Of a stretch of DNA of 64,000 bases, positions 36,817 to 46,727 are shown one piece after another (positions within the stretch are counted from its first letter, which is position 1; every line of letters begins with the position of its first letter). The notes beneath the pieces were generated by a model that was not told the DNA's origin, did not search any database, and worked only from the letters and a program-made list of their open reading frames with translations. This DNA is from Anoxybacillus flavithermus (GTDB taxonomy: Bacteria; Bacillota; Bacilli; Bacillales; Anoxybacillaceae). Location: assembly GCF_002742685.1 (NCBI RefSeq), contig NZ_PEDM01000002.1, positions 1 to 64,000 on the forward strand, written 5' to 3'. The translations under genes and the position numbers were made by a program.

Positions 36817-36833
36817 TTATTACTTGGTACTAA
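36817..36833. promoter_or_regulatory. FapR operator of fabHF
   Basis: On the minus strand TTAGTACCAAGTAATAA, close to the FapR consensus TTAGTACCTGGTACTAA, directly downstream of the -10 element of fabH. Confidence 0.85.
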
Positions 36834-36861
36834 TTTTACTTTCTTTTTTCGTTTCATGCAA
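36833..36861 (-). promoter_or_regulatory. fabHF promoter
   Basis: Minus-strand TTGCAT (36856-36861) and TAAAAT (36833-36838) with a 17-base spacer; the FapR box begins at the -10. Confidence 0.7.
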
Positions 36862-36894
36862 TAAAAAAATGCGGGCTTATTTTCAAGCCCGCAT
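36861..36894 (-). terminator. Terminator upstream of fabH
   Basis: Minus-strand 10-bp stem ATGCGGGCTT/AAGCCCGCAT, 6-base loop, then seven T. It blocks read-through from upstream minus-strand transcription into fabHF. The 300-base region 36834-37137 contains this hairpin, a second terminator, and a promoter, but no clear gene. Confidence 0.85.
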
Positions 36895-37001
36895 GCGTCA
36901 TCATATACGCAGCGTTAAACTGCGGATTGCGTAATGTATATATAGTATATGCACATTCGTTAAATATTTGCATAAGCATTTTTTCTAAATAATGGGGGAA
37001 T

Positions 37002-37083
37002 AAAAAACGAGAGACAACCGAACTAGGCTGTCTCTCGGAATGCGTAATGATACACGTAACAAACCGTTACGAACATGTAATGT
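37002..37083 (-). ncRNA. Candidate short terminated RNA or attenuated leader
   Basis: A consensus promoter (37090-37119) predicts a start near 37083. A 9-bp stem CGAGAGACA/TGTCTCTCG followed by TTTTTT (37037 to 37002) would end it about 80 bases later. Inside lies the inverted repeat CGTAAC-N5-GTTACG (37055-37071), a possible operator or RNA stem. A 17-codon ORF from ATG at 37076 to TAG at 37023 ends just before the terminator stem completes, but it lacks a clear ribosome site. It may be a small RNA or an attenuator; no homologue is recognised. Confidence 0.5.
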
Positions 37084-37089
37084 ATTCTC

Positions 37090-37119
37090 ATTATAATGGT
37101 TTTGTAACATGTATGTCAA
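37090..37119 (-). promoter_or_regulatory. Strong sigma-A promoter of the candidate short RNA
   Basis: Perfect TTGACA (37114-37119) and TATAAT (37090-37095) with an 18-base spacer on the minus strand, in the gap downstream of the mazF-like gene. Confidence 0.7.
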
Positions 37120-37137
37120 GTTTTCATCTATGTACGA

Positions 37138-37653
37138 TTACTTTCTCAAAGCAGGGGAAGTAGTATAAAGTCGTTTAATCTCTGTTAAAATTTTATCCAT
37201 GTCTTTATTTGAGACTGTTGCAAAATCTCCTCTTTTACGCAATGGGCGATCGATTCGATCTTTTGAAATGACACGGAAATGTTCCACTAAAGCGGTGTTG
37301 TTTAACCCTTCTAAATCAATATGATACCAAAATCCATCATTCAGCCTTTGCGTCGTTAAAGGAACGACCGCACATAACGGAGAATTTTTTTCTGAGCGAA
37401 TAATTAAAACAGGACGATGCTTGTCTTCTTCATGTCCAACATTGACTCCTAAGTGCGCCCAGTAAATTCGACGATATAGAATGGGGAAATTATGCTTTTT
37501 GTTTTTTTCTTTATAGCGCAATTGAGCTTTTTTCAACATCCATTCCACATATTGCAAAGCCTCTTCTTCTTGCTGGTCGTTGTTTATCCCATCTAACACC
37601 TCAAAAAGTTGGATAAAGAAACCATCAATTTTCTTTTTTAATTCCTCTTTCAT
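37138..37653 (-). CDS. PemK/MazF-like endoribonuclease-family protein
   Basis: 171 residues. The first 60 are helical and charged. The C-terminal 110 form a PemK/MazF-like beta barrel: RRIYWAHLGVNVGHEEDKHR, PVLIIRSEKN, CAVVPLTTQ, then VEHFRVISKDRID. MazF toxins cut mRNA at short sequences, but no separate antitoxin gene is adjacent; the helical N-terminus could serve as a built-in inhibitor or a binding domain. GGGAGGGTGTGA precedes the ATG. It lies 14 bases after med on the same strand, where B. subtilis has comZ (from memory). Activity as a toxin is uncertain. Confidence 0.75.
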   Translation of the reverse strand: MKEELKKKIDGFFIQLFEVLDGINNDQQEEEALQYVEWMLKKAQLRYKEKNKKHNFPILYRRIYWAHLGVNVGHEEDKHRPVLIIRSEKNSPLCAVVPLTTQRLNDGFWYHIDLEGLNNTALVEHFRVISKDRIDRPLRKRGDFATVSNKDMDKILTEIKRLYTTSPALRK

Positions 37654-37667
37654 TCACACCCTCCCCC

Positions 37668-38627
37668 CTACTCATTCGGCAATTTTCCTGTTGCTTTATA
37701 TCGTTCAATCGCTTTTTTTATTTTTTGTCGGAAAGGCTTATCGACAAGCGGGCTAAACGTTCCGAGTTCGACGACACCGTCTTGAAAATCGACATATGTC
37801 GTTCCAGACGTTAATTCGCCATCGATAAATTTTTTCGCAACAAGCTCATATAGCGCATCGACATGTTGAACGGTGCTCGTCAGTACCGTTCGTTCTCCTA
37901 AATCTGCTTGATCCGTTACGTAACCAATCGCATAAAGTCCGTGTTCTTTCATCTTTTCAATTACTAGAACGCTAAATTTATCGCCAGCTGGATATATGAC
38001 ATCCACCCCTTCAGCAATCATTTGTTCGGCAATGGCTATAGCTGTATCAATGTCATCCCAACTTTGTACATATTCCACATCGACATGGACGTTTTTGTTT
38101 TCATACAACGCCCCTTCGAAAAAGCCGTCTACTTCCGGCTGCCATTCAAATGCGGCAATGACACCAATTTTATTCGTTTTCGTCATATGCCCTGCGACCA
38201 TCCCTCCAAAAAACCCCATCGCATGCCCAGCAAAATTGAAGCTCGTTACATTTTTCTTTTTCGCCTCTCCGTTAAAAAATACAAAATGTATGTTCGGGTA
38301 TTCTTCCGCGATGTCATCAAAATATTCTCCATATTCGTTTCCGTGCCCGAAAATTAACTTGACGCCTTTTTGATGAAACTCTTTTACCGCCTGTTTTGTA
38401 GCCGCTTTCGAGTTCACACCTTCTCGATAAAACACTTCAGCACCAAACTTCGCTTGAATGCGAAGCAAACCTTTATACCCTTTCGTCCCCCATACTTGAT
38501 CATCGATCGTATCCGAAACGAGCAAACCAACTTTTTGTACATTCCCCGATGATAATTTTGCAGGAGCGCAAGAAGATAAAATAAAAAGTAGTGCAAAAAT
38601 AAAATACGTATATCGCCTCATCAACAT
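37668..38627 (-). CDS. med: BMP-family lipoprotein Med-like
   Basis: 319 residues. Lipoprotein signal with lipobox LSSC near residue 20, then a BMP/PnrA-type sugar- or nucleoside-binding fold: KVGLLVSDTIDDQVWGTKGYKGLL, IFGHGNEYGEYFDDIAEEYPNIHF, DVIYPAGDKFSVLVIEKM. In B. subtilis Med is a positive regulator of competence (comK). The ATG at 38627 follows AAAGGAG; the longer frame lacks a site. Position between yjaU and fabH agrees with B. subtilis med. A second BMP protein lies at 59.8 kb. Confidence 0.82.
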   Translation of the reverse strand: MLMRRYTYFIFALLFILSSCAPAKLSSGNVQKVGLLVSDTIDDQVWGTKGYKGLLRIQAKFGAEVFYREGVNSKAATKQAVKEFHQKGVKLIFGHGNEYGEYFDDIAEEYPNIHFVFFNGEAKKKNVTSFNFAGHAMGFFGGMVAGHMTKTNKIGVIAAFEWQPEVDGFFEGALYENKNVHVDVEYVQSWDDIDTAIAIAEQMIAEGVDVIYPAGDKFSVLVIEKMKEHGLYAIGYVTDQADLGERTVLTSTVQHVDALYELVAKKFIDGELTSGTTYVDFQDGVVELGTFSPLVDKPFRQKIKKAIERYKATGKLPNE

Positions 38628-38711
38628 GCAACACTCCTTTTTCGGTCTCATTTTTTATTTTACTTGCTTCCTTTCCTATCGGTAAAGAAAAAATCCCCAT
38701 GGGTATGGGGA

Positions 38712-39410
38712 CTATACATCGCTATATTGTTCATAAAACGCATGAATGGCTTGCGCAAACGTATATGTTTTTTCAGGCAAATGATATGAAACAGGCACGC
38801 CAAACGCTTGCGCATACGCTCTTGCATGAATCGTTGGAGGATATGGATTCACTCCTGACACTTGCCAAATTTTCATTGGTACAGTCGGAGCATAAGGAGG
38901 GAGATCCAATTCCTCTTCCGTTGTTCCGTACGCTTGCTTTAATTGACGTAACATCCGCTTATAAAAAAACTTATGCTCTTTTTCGTATTGCAGTTGTGCC
39001 TGTAAAGATAAACAAGGATTTAATAGCGCAATCGCGCGTATGTGATCGCGCAAATCGTTCATTAATTGCAAGGCGACAAGCGCCCCCATTCCTTCTGCCA
39101 ACACGTAAATACGTTCATTTAAAATTTCCGTTTTCAACACGTAATGAATGAGTTGTTTCGCCAGTTTCACCGCTTTTGGACTTCCCCAATTGGCACCGTA
39201 TAAATGCGAATAAAAAATCGTATATCCATGTTGTAATAGTTCGTGCAACAACTTGTTTTTTCCAACATGTTGCATCCATAAGCTCGTTTTATCATCAACA
39301 AAATGAGAGACGTCCCCTAAAAGAAGTAAACCGAATCCGTTCGGTCGATCTGGAACATGGATCGCACACCATTGCTCGCTAAATTGGAAAAATCGTTGTT
39401 TCTCTGTCAT
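38712..39410 (-). CDS. yjaU: Alpha/beta-hydrolase-like protein YjaU
   Basis: 232 residues with hydrolase-like strands and turns: GFGLLLLGDVSHFVDD, YTIFYSHLYGANWG, and a nucleophile-elbow-like VLAEGMGALVALQLMND in which the expected Gly-x-Ser-x-Gly is Glu-Gly-Met-Gly, so the catalytic serine appears to be missing. It may be a non-catalytic member. AAGGTGG precedes the ATG at 39410; the upstream extension is basic and lacks a site. B. subtilis yjaU holds the same place near med; the name rests mainly on context. Confidence 0.6.
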   Translation of the reverse strand: MTEKQRFFQFSEQWCAIHVPDRPNGFGLLLLGDVSHFVDDKTSLWMQHVGKNKLLHELLQHGYTIFYSHLYGANWGSPKAVKLAKQLIHYVLKTEILNERIYVLAEGMGALVALQLMNDLRDHIRAIALLNPCLSLQAQLQYEKEHKFFYKRMLRQLKQAYGTTEEELDLPPYAPTVPMKIWQVSGVNPYPPTIHARAYAQAFGVPVSYHLPEKTYTFAQAIHAFYEQYSDV

Positions 39411-39548
39411 AATCGTCCACCTTAAGCACATCATTGTACAATATATCGTATGCGATTTTCTTTTTCGTGTACTAGGCGTGGCAATTTTTCGTTTTCGTCT
39501 CTTCGCCATTTATGTTAAGATAAAAAAGAGTGTAAAGGAGGGAGTTGC

Positions 39549-39728
39549 ATGCGTATTTTTTGGACGTTTTTCTGGACGTTTCTATTAGTGAACATGGTGA
39601 CATACGTCGTCAGCTCGATGATCGGCTCGGCGTACCATTTCGAAACAGGCACAACGTTGGCAGTCATTGCAACCGTTCTCATTTTATTGATTGCACAACT
39701 CATTCCAAACGACCCTGTGCATCATTAA
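39549..39728 (+). CDS. yjzD: DUF2929 membrane protein YjzD
   Basis: 59 residues with two membrane helices (about 4-25 and 36-54): MRIFWTFFWTFLLVNMVTYV... and a TTLAVIATVLILLIAQLIP segment. Matches the DUF2929/YjzD pattern in length and opening. AGGAGGGAGTTGC precedes the ATG. It is divergent from yjaU and convergent with clpB, sharing a terminator. Function unknown. Confidence 0.78.
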   Translation: MRIFWTFFWTFLLVNMVTYVVSSMIGSAYHFETGTTLAVIATVLILLIAQLIPNDPVHH

Positions 39729-39768
39729 AAAAGGATAAACGGCATACGTCCGTTTATCCTTTTTTTAC
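39727..39768. terminator. Bidirectional terminator yjzD/clpB
   Basis: Stem AAAAAGGATAAACGG/CCGTTTATCCTTTTT with a short loop and a T run; overlaps the clpB stop codon. Confidence 0.92.
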
Positions 39769-42327
39769 GACCAATTCGTCGCCTTCGATATCAATCGTGA
39801 CGGTGTCGTAGTCTCCAATACGTCCGGCAATGATTTCACGAGCAAGCTTCGTTTCAATATGTTTTTGAATGAATCGTTTTAATGGGCGCACGCCGTATAC
39901 ATGGTCAAACCCGTGTGTCGCAATGTACGTTTTCGCCTCGTCCGTCAACGTTACTGTCATATGACGCTCCGCTAGCCGTTCTTCTAATTGTTTGATAAAC
40001 TTCTCGACAATACCTTTTACTTCACGTACGGTCAACGGTTTAAATAATACAATATCGTCGATGCGGTTTAAAAACTCTGGTCTAAAATGCGCTCGCAATT
40101 GTTTCAACACTTGTTCACGTGCTTCTTCGTTTATGTCTCCGTGCGCATCGACCGCTTCTAACAACGTATGCGAGCCAATATTGGACGTCATAATGACGAC
40201 CGTATTTTTAAAATCGACCGTTCTTCCTTGCGAATCCGTCATGCGACCGTCATCTAACATTTGTAGTAAAATGTTAAACACTTCGGGATGCGCTTTTTCG
40301 ATTTCATCAAGCAAAATGACCGCATACGGCTTTCTGCGCACCGCCTCCGTCAGCTGCCCACCTTCTTCGTAGCCAACATATCCTGGAGGCGCCCCGATTA
40401 AACGAGAAACTGCGTGTTTCTCCATATATTCCGACATATCGATGCGAATGATCTGTTCTTCGCTATCGAAAAGCGCTTCCGCTAACGCCTTCGCCAATTC
40501 TGTTTTTCCGACACCTGTCGGACCGAGGAAAAGAAATGAACCGATCGGGCGATTCGGATCTTTCATGCCTGCGCGTGCGCGCAACACTGCATCGCTCACG
40601 AATTGTACCGCCTCGTCTTGCCCGATGACGCGCTCATGTAAAATGTCGGTTAACCGCAACAACTTTTCGCGTTCACCTTCAACAAGTTTTGTCACCGGAA
40701 TGCCCGTCCATTTTGACACGATTGTCGCGATTTCTTCCTCCGTTACTTCCTCGCGCAACAACCGCCGCTCTTTTTCTGTTTCTTCTAGCTGTTTTAATTG
40801 TTTTTCGAGTTGCGGAATGCGTCCGTGGCGCAATTCTGCCGCTTTATTTAAATCGTAATTGTTTTCCGCTTCTTCTAACTCGCGCTTCGCTTTTTCTAAC
40901 TGCTCACGCAACGCGCGCACATGTTGAATCGCTTCTTTTTCTTTTTCCCATTGCGCTTTCATCGCATTTGCTTTTTCACGCAAATTCGCGAGCTCTTGCG
41001 ATAACGCATGTAACCGTTGTTTGCTCGCTTCATCTTGTTCTTTTTTGAGCGCTGCTTCTTCAATTTCAAGCTGCATCATTTTTCGCATCACTTCATCTAA
41101 CTCTGTCGGCATTGAATCGATTTCCGTTCGAATCATCGCGCACGCTTCATCAACAAGGTCAATCGCTTTATCAGGCAAAAAGCGATCAGAAATGTAACGA
41201 TCGGACAACGTCGCCGCCGCAACGAGCGCACCGTCATGAATGTTCACGCCGTGATGAATTTCGAATCGCTCTTTTAAGCCGCGCAAAATCGAAATCGTAT
41301 CTTCGACCGTCGGCTCTTCTACGAGCACTTGTTGGAAACGGCGTTCGAGCGCAGGGTCTTTTTCAATATATTGGCGATATTCATCAAGCGTCGTTGCCCC
41401 GATACAATGCAATTCTCCGCGCGCAAGCATCGGCTTTAGCATATTTCCAGCATCGAGCGCCCCATCCGTCCGCCCTGCCCCGACGATCGTATGCAGTTCG
41501 TCAATAAATAAAATGATGCGTCCTTCGCTTTTCTTTACTTCATTTAATACCGCTTTTAACCGTTCCTCAAATTCTCCGCGAAACTTCGCACCGGCAATGA
41601 GTGCGCTCATATCAAGTGCAAAGATCGTTTTATCTTTTAATCCTTCTGGCACGTCTTTTCGGACGATGCGTTGCGCGAGCCCTTCGACGATCGCCGTTTT
41701 ACCGACGCCCGGCTCTCCGATTAAAACAGGATTGTTTTTCGTCTTGCGCGATAAAATGCGAATGACACGACGAATTTCGCTATCGCGGCCGATGACCGGA
41801 TCAATTTTCCCCGCTTTCACTTCTGCGACTAAATCGCGACCGTATTTTTGCAACGCTTCATATGTCGCTTCTGGATTTGGACTAACCACGCGTTGATTCC
41901 CCCTTATTCCCATAATCGTTTGCATTAGCTTTTCTCGGTCAATGCCATAGCGCGACAATATTTGTTTCGCTTCTTTATCGTCAACAAGCGTAAGCAACAG
42001 ATGTTCAGCGGATATATATTCATCTTTCATTTGTTTTGCCTCTTGTTCTGCGCGCACAAGCCATTGTTGCAAACGACTTGTTACATATATTTTTCCTGCC
42101 TCTGAACTTGAAATGACTTGTGGCTTTTTGTTTAGCTGTTTATGCCATTCATCTAACAACGATGCGACGGAAACGGTCACTTTTTCGCATATGCGCCGAG
42201 CCAGCCCATCTTCTTGTTCGAGAAGCGCCACACAAACGTGTTCAACGTCCACTTCTTGATGTTGTTTTTCTATGGCCAACGATTGTGCTCGCATAAGTGC
42301 TTCTTGCACTTTTTCTGTCATTTGCAT
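39754..42327 (-). CDS. clpB: ATP-dependent disaggregase ClpB
   Basis: 857 residues. N-domain (1-145), first AAA+ domain with [17 protein letters not shown] near 200, a long middle coiled-coil domain (about 400-525) that marks ClpB rather than ClpC, and second AAA+ domain with [16 protein letters not shown] near 600. It resolves protein aggregates with DnaK and has no ClpP-binding loop tripeptide that I can see. ATG at 42327 follows AAAGGGGTGA. CtsR heptads and a sigma-A promoter upstream indicate heat-shock control. B. subtilis itself lacks clpB; the gene is here between yjzD and yjzC. Confidence 0.96.
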   Translation of the reverse strand: MQMTEKVQEALMRAQSLAIEKQHQEVDVEHVCVALLEQEDGLARRICEKVTVSVASLLDEWHKQLNKKPQVISSSEAGKIYVTSRLQQWLVRAEQEAKQMKDEYISAEHLLLTLVDDKEAKQILSRYGIDREKLMQTIMGIRGNQRVVSPNPEATYEALQKYGRDLVAEVKAGKIDPVIGRDSEIRRVIRILSRKTKNNPVLIGEPGVGKTAIVEGLAQRIVRKDVPEGLKDKTIFALDMSALIAGAKFRGEFEERLKAVLNEVKKSEGRIILFIDELHTIVGAGRTDGALDAGNMLKPMLARGELHCIGATTLDEYRQYIEKDPALERRFQQVLVEEPTVEDTISILRGLKERFEIHHGVNIHDGALVAAATLSDRYISDRFLPDKAIDLVDEACAMIRTEIDSMPTELDEVMRKMMQLEIEEAALKKEQDEASKQRLHALSQELANLREKANAMKAQWEKEKEAIQHVRALREQLEKAKRELEEAENNYDLNKAAELRHGRIPQLEKQLKQLEETEKERRLLREEVTEEEIATIVSKWTGIPVTKLVEGEREKLLRLTDILHERVIGQDEAVQFVSDAVLRARAGMKDPNRPIGSFLFLGPTGVGKTELAKALAEALFDSEEQIIRIDMSEYMEKHAVSRLIGAPPGYVGYEEGGQLTEAVRRKPYAVILLDEIEKAHPEVFNILLQMLDDGRMTDSQGRTVDFKNTVVIMTSNIGSHTLLEAVDAHGDINEEAREQVLKQLRAHFRPEFLNRIDDIVLFKPLTVREVKGIVEKFIKQLEERLAERHMTVTLTDEAKTYIATHGFDHVYGVRPLKRFIQKHIETKLAREIIAGRIGDYDTVTIDIEGDELVVKKG

Positions 42328-42339
42328 CGTTCTCACCCC

Positions 42340-42362
42340 TTTGACTTTGACTTTTTTTGACC
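42340..42362. promoter_or_regulatory. CtsR operator of clpB with an extra half-site
   Basis: On the minus strand GGTCAAA-AAA-AGTCAAA (42346-42362) matches the CtsR heptad pair, and a third overlapping AGTCAAA follows (42340-42346). It lies just ahead of the clpB ribosome site. Confidence 0.88.
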
Positions 42363-42376
42363 TTTATCTATTACGT

Positions 42377-42405
42377 ATTATAACGAGAAAGCCACCCTTA
42401 TGCAA
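42377..42405 (-). promoter_or_regulatory. clpB promoter
   Basis: Minus-strand TTGCAT (42400-42405) and TATAAT (42377-42382), 17-base spacer, ending 14 bases before the CtsR operator. Confidence 0.72.
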
Positions 42406-42412
42406 GGATGGC

Positions 42413-42592
42413 TTACGGTTTTGGAAAGTACGTCCATATACGATTATGATTCGACGTTTCTGGGAAACGGTCACCTGCTTTTAGTTTTAATTTTTTCGGA
42501 TTTTTCACTTGGTCGCCTGTCTCGCCAATTTCAATATATATCCCGTTGTTTGGCGCTTTTTGTCCGGGGCGAAAATGTCGGCTTTGTCCCAT
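42413..42592 (-). CDS. yjzC: YjzC family protein
   Basis: 59 residues, MGQSRHFRPGQKAPNNG at the start and NRIWTYFPKP near the end, which is the YjzC family pattern. Small, basic, no membrane segment. GGAGGGATACGG precedes the ATG. It lies next to argF, as in B. subtilis argF-yjzC-yjzD. Function unknown; the clpB promoter begins right after its stop. Confidence 0.85.
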   Translation of the reverse strand: MGQSRHFRPGQKAPNNGIYIEIGETGDQVKNPKKLKLKAGDRFPETSNHNRIWTYFPKP

Positions 42593-42681
42593 CCGTATCC
42601 CTCCTCATCGTCTGATCATTTCATAATATGTCCGTTTTGTTTCAAAACGATGATGAGAAATAACGGATCGATATCCAAATG

Positions 42682-43626
42682 CTACAGCAACGAAACGAGC
42701 AATGCTTTTTGTGCATGAAGGCGGTTGCCGGCTTGTTGGAAAATGTATGAACGCACTCCATCAATCACCCCTTCTGTCACTTCTTCGCCGCGGTGAGCGG
42801 GCAAGCAATGTAAAAACATAAAATCGCTTTTCGCTTGTTGAACGAGCGTTTCATTGACTTGAAACGGCGCAAAGACGTGCATCCGTTCGTTCGCTTCCGA
42901 CTCTTGCCCCATGCTTGCCCAGACGTCTGTGTATACAACGTCTGCATCCGCAATCGCTTCATACGGATCGTTTGTTACAACGATTGTCGCTCCGCTTTCG
43001 TTTGCGATGCTTTTCGCTTCTTTGACAACCGCTTCTTTCGGTTCATATCCTTTCGGTGAAGCGACTGCACAATGCATGCCGACTTTTGCCGCCGCAAGCA
43101 TTAACGCATGTGCCATATTGTTTCCGTCACCGATGTAGGCAAGCTTTAGCCCTTGAAGTTTTCCTTTCACTTCATAAATCGTCAATAAATCAGCAAGCGC
43201 TTGACACGGGTGATCGTCATCGGTCAACCCATTAATGACAGGAATCGTCGCATAATGGGCAAGCTCCTCTACTTTTTCATGCTCGAATGTGCGAATCATA
43301 ATCGCATCAACATATTCCGATAATACGCGCGCCGTATCTGCAATCGTTTCTCCACGTCCAATTTGCAAATCGCGGCTACTTAAATGAAGTGCATGACCGC
43401 CTAATTGAACCATGCCGACTTCAAATGAGACGCGCGTTCTCGTGGACGGCTTTTCAAAAATCATCGCGAGCGTTTTGCCGCTTAGCGGCGTGTACCGTTC
43501 ACCGTTTTGTTGCTTCTCCTTTAATTCAAGCGCCAAATGAAGCAAATATTCGATTTCTTCCTTCGAATAGTCCGCTAATGTTAAAAAATCTTTTCCTTTT
43601 AATTGAATGGGTACTGTCGTATTCAT
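42682..43626 (-). CDS. argF: Ornithine carbamoyltransferase
   Basis: Makes citrulline from ornithine and carbamoyl phosphate. 314 residues. Carbamoyl-phosphate site [11 protein letters not shown] near 56, [14 protein letters not shown] near 136, ornithine loop and catalytic Cys in [13 protein letters not shown] near 268. Start overlaps the carB stop by four bases (ATGA). Last gene of argCJBD-carAB-argF, so its carbamoyl phosphate comes from the adjacent CarAB. Confidence 0.97.
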   Translation of the reverse strand: MNTTVPIQLKGKDFLTLADYSKEEIEYLLHLALELKEKQQNGERYTPLSGKTLAMIFEKPSTRTRVSFEVGMVQLGGHALHLSSRDLQIGRGETIADTARVLSEYVDAIMIRTFEHEKVEELAHYATIPVINGLTDDDHPCQALADLLTIYEVKGKLQGLKLAYIGDGNNMAHALMLAAAKVGMHCAVASPKGYEPKEAVVKEAKSIANESGATIVVTNDPYEAIADADVVYTDVWASMGQESEANERMHVFAPFQVNETLVQQAKSDFMFLHCLPAHRGEEVTEGVIDGVRSYIFQQAGNRLHAQKALLVSLL

Positions 43627-46600
43627 TTTCTCACCACTTCACCTATTGTTTTTAACCAATCTTGAATCGAACAAACAGAAAAATCTTGGACAGAACACGC
43701 TTGTAAAAACAATTGAGCCGTTTCTTCTTCCGTCAATACGAGCACATGGCGAGCGAGTGCTTGTTTTCTTCGCTGCGCACTTTGTTCATCACGCATGAAA
43801 CTAACAAATGCGAGCGCTTCTTTTTTCGCCACCCATTGTTCGAAAGGCTCATCTGTGACGATTGTTAATCCTTGTTGTTGCGCTTGCCCACTCAACGTTT
43901 TCGCCTCATCTCGTGCATCGACATATATTTCATACGCTCCTTTTTTCTTCACAAGATATGGATAAAACGCTTTATATGCCGCTTCTTGCACTGTTTTTGC
44001 AATGCTAATTCCTTCCCCTGTCGATTTCATTTCCGGTCCAACGAGCGGATCAACCCCCGGTAACTTATATGTCGAAAACACCGGATATTTTAAGACAACG
44101 TACGGAATAGAAACCGATTGTTTGACGTCTTCCGACAAATATTTCCCAAGCAATACGTTTGTCGCATGTTGAACCATCGGCACACCTGTCACTTTACTTA
44201 CGATCGGAACGGTACGACTTGCTCGCGGATTCACCTCTAATACGTACACTTCGCCGTCTCGCACGATAAATTGAACGTTCATTAACCCTTTGAAATGAAG
44301 CTTTTTTGTGATTCGTTTCGTATAATCAATCATTTTCGCTTTTTCTTCTTCCGTAAACGATTGAGCAGGCAATAATGCATAACTATCGCCAGAATGAACA
44401 CCTGTTTTTTCGACATGTTCAATCATTGTCGGAACGAACATGTCATATCCGTCGCAAATGGCATCAATCTCTCCTTCTTTTGCGCGTACATATTCATCAA
44501 TTAACACCGGATATACCATTTCTTGTTGGATTAGTGAAGCAAGCTGTTGTTCATCATAAACGATATGCATTCCACGTCCGCCAATGACGTACGATGGGCG
44601 AAGCAAAAGCGGATAACCGATACGTTCCACTTTTTCCATTAATTCTGCTTTGTCGTTTGCCATCGTTCCTTTTACATGCGGAATGGCAAGCGACTGGAGG
44701 AGCGCATAAAAACGTTCCCGATCTTCTAGTTGGTCAATGATCTCACTATTCATGCCGATGATTGACACGCCGTACGATTCAAGCTTGTTCGCTAAGTTAA
44801 TAGCCGTTTGACCGCCAAATTGCACGATGACCGCTTCAACGTTTTCCGCTTCTGCGACATTTAATACATCTTCAACGGTGAGCGGTTCAAAATATAAACG
44901 ATCTGCCACTGTAAAATCGGTGCTTACCGTTTCTGGATTGTTATTGATTAAAATGGCTTCATAACCCGCTTGTTGCAAAGCGTACACGCAATGGACGGAA
45001 CTGTAATCAAACTCGATCCCTTGCCCAATGCGAATGGGACCCGATCCGAGAATAAGCATTTTCGGCTTGTCGCTCGTTTGCACTTCACTTTCGCCAAAAT
45101 ATGTCGAATAATAATACGATGTTTCAGCCGAAAATTCAGCAGCACACGTATCGACCATTTTATAAGATGGAACGATGCCATATGCTTTTCTTTTTTCTCG
45201 CACATCTTTTTCATCCACGTTCCATATATAAGCTAAATACGCATCGGAAAATCCTTTTTCTTTTAGCATGCGAAACGTTTGTTCATCAATCGAATGAAGC
45301 GTCGTTTCTTTCGCTTGTTGTTCAAGCGCAATAAGCTGAGCAAAACGAGTTAAAAAATATAAGTCGATTTTCGTCCATTCGTGTATTTGTTCTGTCGCTA
45401 TACCGCGGCGAAGCAGCTCGAGTATAGCGAAAAAGTGGCGATCGTCTCCCGCTTTGACGATATCTACTAACACCTTCGTCGGCTGTTTCGCAAGCGCTGG
45501 TGAATATAAACCGATATGATCTAACTCAAGCGAATGAAGTGCCTTTTGTAACGCACGCTCGAAATTACGGTCGATCGCCATTACCTCTCCTGTCGCTTTC
45601 ATTTGCGTGCCGAGGCGACGATCGGCAAACGAAAATTTGTCAAACGGAAAGCGCGGAAATTTCACGACAACATAATCGAGTGCAGGCTCAAAGCTCGCAT
45701 ACGTATGTCCTGTCACTGGATTCACTAGTTCCGCAAGCGTATAACCGACCGCTAATTTTGCCGCCATTCTTGCGATTGGATACCCTGTCGCTTTTGATGC
45801 GAGAGCGGATGATCGGCTCACGCGCGGATTCACTTCAATTAAATAATACTTTTTACTTTTTGGATCGAGCGCAAATTGAATGTTGCATCCTCCGACAACA
45901 CCGAGCGCCGAAATAATTTTAATGGCAGCTGAGCGCAACATGTGATATTCGACATCTGTCAACGTTTGGGACGGAGCAACGACGATCGAATCACCGGTAT
46001 GAATGCCAACCGGATCGATATTTTCCATATTACAAATCGTAATGCACGTATTCGTATGGTCGCGCATCACTTCATACTCAATTTCTTTAAATCCCGCGAC
46101 ACTCCGTTCCACTAAACATTGCGTGATCGGGCTTTCTTGCAATCCTTTTGTAACGATGTCGACAAGCTCCTCCATCGTCTGTGCAATGCCGCCGCCCGTT
46201 CCCCCGAGCGTATACGCTGGGCGAACGATGATCGGAAACCCGATTCGTTTCGCAAATTGCACAGCTTCTTCAACTGTCGTCACAATTTCGCTTTCTGGCA
46301 CCGGCTCGTTTAATTCATACATTAACGCCCGAAACGCTTCACGGTCTTCGCCACGTTTAATCGATTCAATCGGTGTGCCGAGCAAGCGGACATTATACTT
46401 TTGTAAAATACCTTGCTCATGTAAAGCGAACGCTAAATTCAGTCCCGTCTGTCCGCCAAGCGTCGCTAATAGCCCATCGGGTCGCTCTTTTGCAATAATT
46501 TTTTCCATACTTTCTACCGTCAGCGGCTCAAAATATACCGCATCCGCATGCACTTCATCCGTCATAATTGTCGCGGGGTTGTTGTTTGCCAAAATGACGC

Positions 46601-46727
46601 GATATCCTTCTTCTTTTAATGCTAGACAACCTTGCGTTCCTGAATAGTCAAACTCCGCTGCTTGCCCGATGACAATCGGTCCCGAACCGATGACAAGAAT
46701 CGAACGAAGCGTTGAATCTTTAGGCAT
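43623..46727 (-). CDS. carB: Carbamoyl-phosphate synthase large subunit, arginine-type
   Basis: 1034 residues. Two ATP-grasp halves: the first begins with [21 protein letters not shown], the second with [21 protein letters not shown] near 555, showing the internal duplication. A short C-terminal MGS-like domain follows. It is somewhat shorter than pyrimidine-operon CarB (about 1070), as expected for the arginine-specific enzyme of bacilli. It uses ammonia passed from CarA, bicarbonate and two ATP. Start overlaps the carA stop by eight bases; AAAGGAGC precedes it. Confidence 0.96.
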   Translation of the reverse strand: MPKDSTLRSILVIGSGPIVIGQAAEFDYSGTQGCLALKEEGYRVILANNNPATIMTDEVHADAVYFEPLTVESMEKIIAKERPDGLLATLGGQTGLNLAFALHEQGILQKYNVRLLGTPIESIKRGEDREAFRALMYELNEPVPESEIVTTVEEAVQFAKRIGFPIIVRPAYTLGGTGGGIAQTMEELVDIVTKGLQESPITQCLVERSVAGFKEIEYEVMRDHTNTCITICNMENIDPVGIHTGDSIVVAPSQTLTDVEYHMLRSAAIKIISALGVVGGCNIQFALDPKSKKYYLIEVNPRVSRSSALASKATGYPIARMAAKLAVGYTLAELVNPVTGHTYASFEPALDYVVVKFPRFPFDKFSFADRRLGTQMKATGEVMAIDRNFERALQKALHSLELDHIGLYSPALAKQPTKVLVDIVKAGDDRHFFAILELLRRGIATEQIHEWTKIDLYFLTRFAQLIALEQQAKETTLHSIDEQTFRMLKEKGFSDAYLAYIWNVDEKDVREKRKAYGIVPSYKMVDTCAAEFSAETSYYYSTYFGESEVQTSDKPKMLILGSGPIRIGQGIEFDYSSVHCVYALQQAGYEAILINNNPETVSTDFTVADRLYFEPLTVEDVLNVAEAENVEAVIVQFGGQTAINLANKLESYGVSIIGMNSEIIDQLEDRERFYALLQSLAIPHVKGTMANDKAELMEKVERIGYPLLLRPSYVIGGRGMHIVYDEQQLASLIQQEMVYPVLIDEYVRAKEGEIDAICDGYDMFVPTMIEHVEKTGVHSGDSYALLPAQSFTEEEKAKMIDYTKRITKKLHFKGLMNVQFIVRDGEVYVLEVNPRASRTVPIVSKVTGVPMVQHATNVLLGKYLSEDVKQSVSIPYVVLKYPVFSTYKLPGVDPLVGPEMKSTGEGISIAKTVQEAAYKAFYPYLVKKKGAYEIYVDARDEAKTLSGQAQQQGLTIVTDEPFEQWVAKKEALAFVSFMRDEQSAQRRKQALARHVLVLTEEETAQLFLQACSVQDFSVCSIQDWLKTIGEVVRK

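Noticed and set aside
42633-42649. Inverted repeat CGTTTTG-TTT-CAAAACG after argF as a terminator
   Set aside because: No T tract follows on the minus strand, and the stem is short and AT-rich at one end. The argF terminator is therefore not identified.
46003-46647. 214-codon frame antisense to carB
   Set aside because: Lies wholly opposite a well conserved gene and has no ribosome site; long antisense frames are common in this codon usage.
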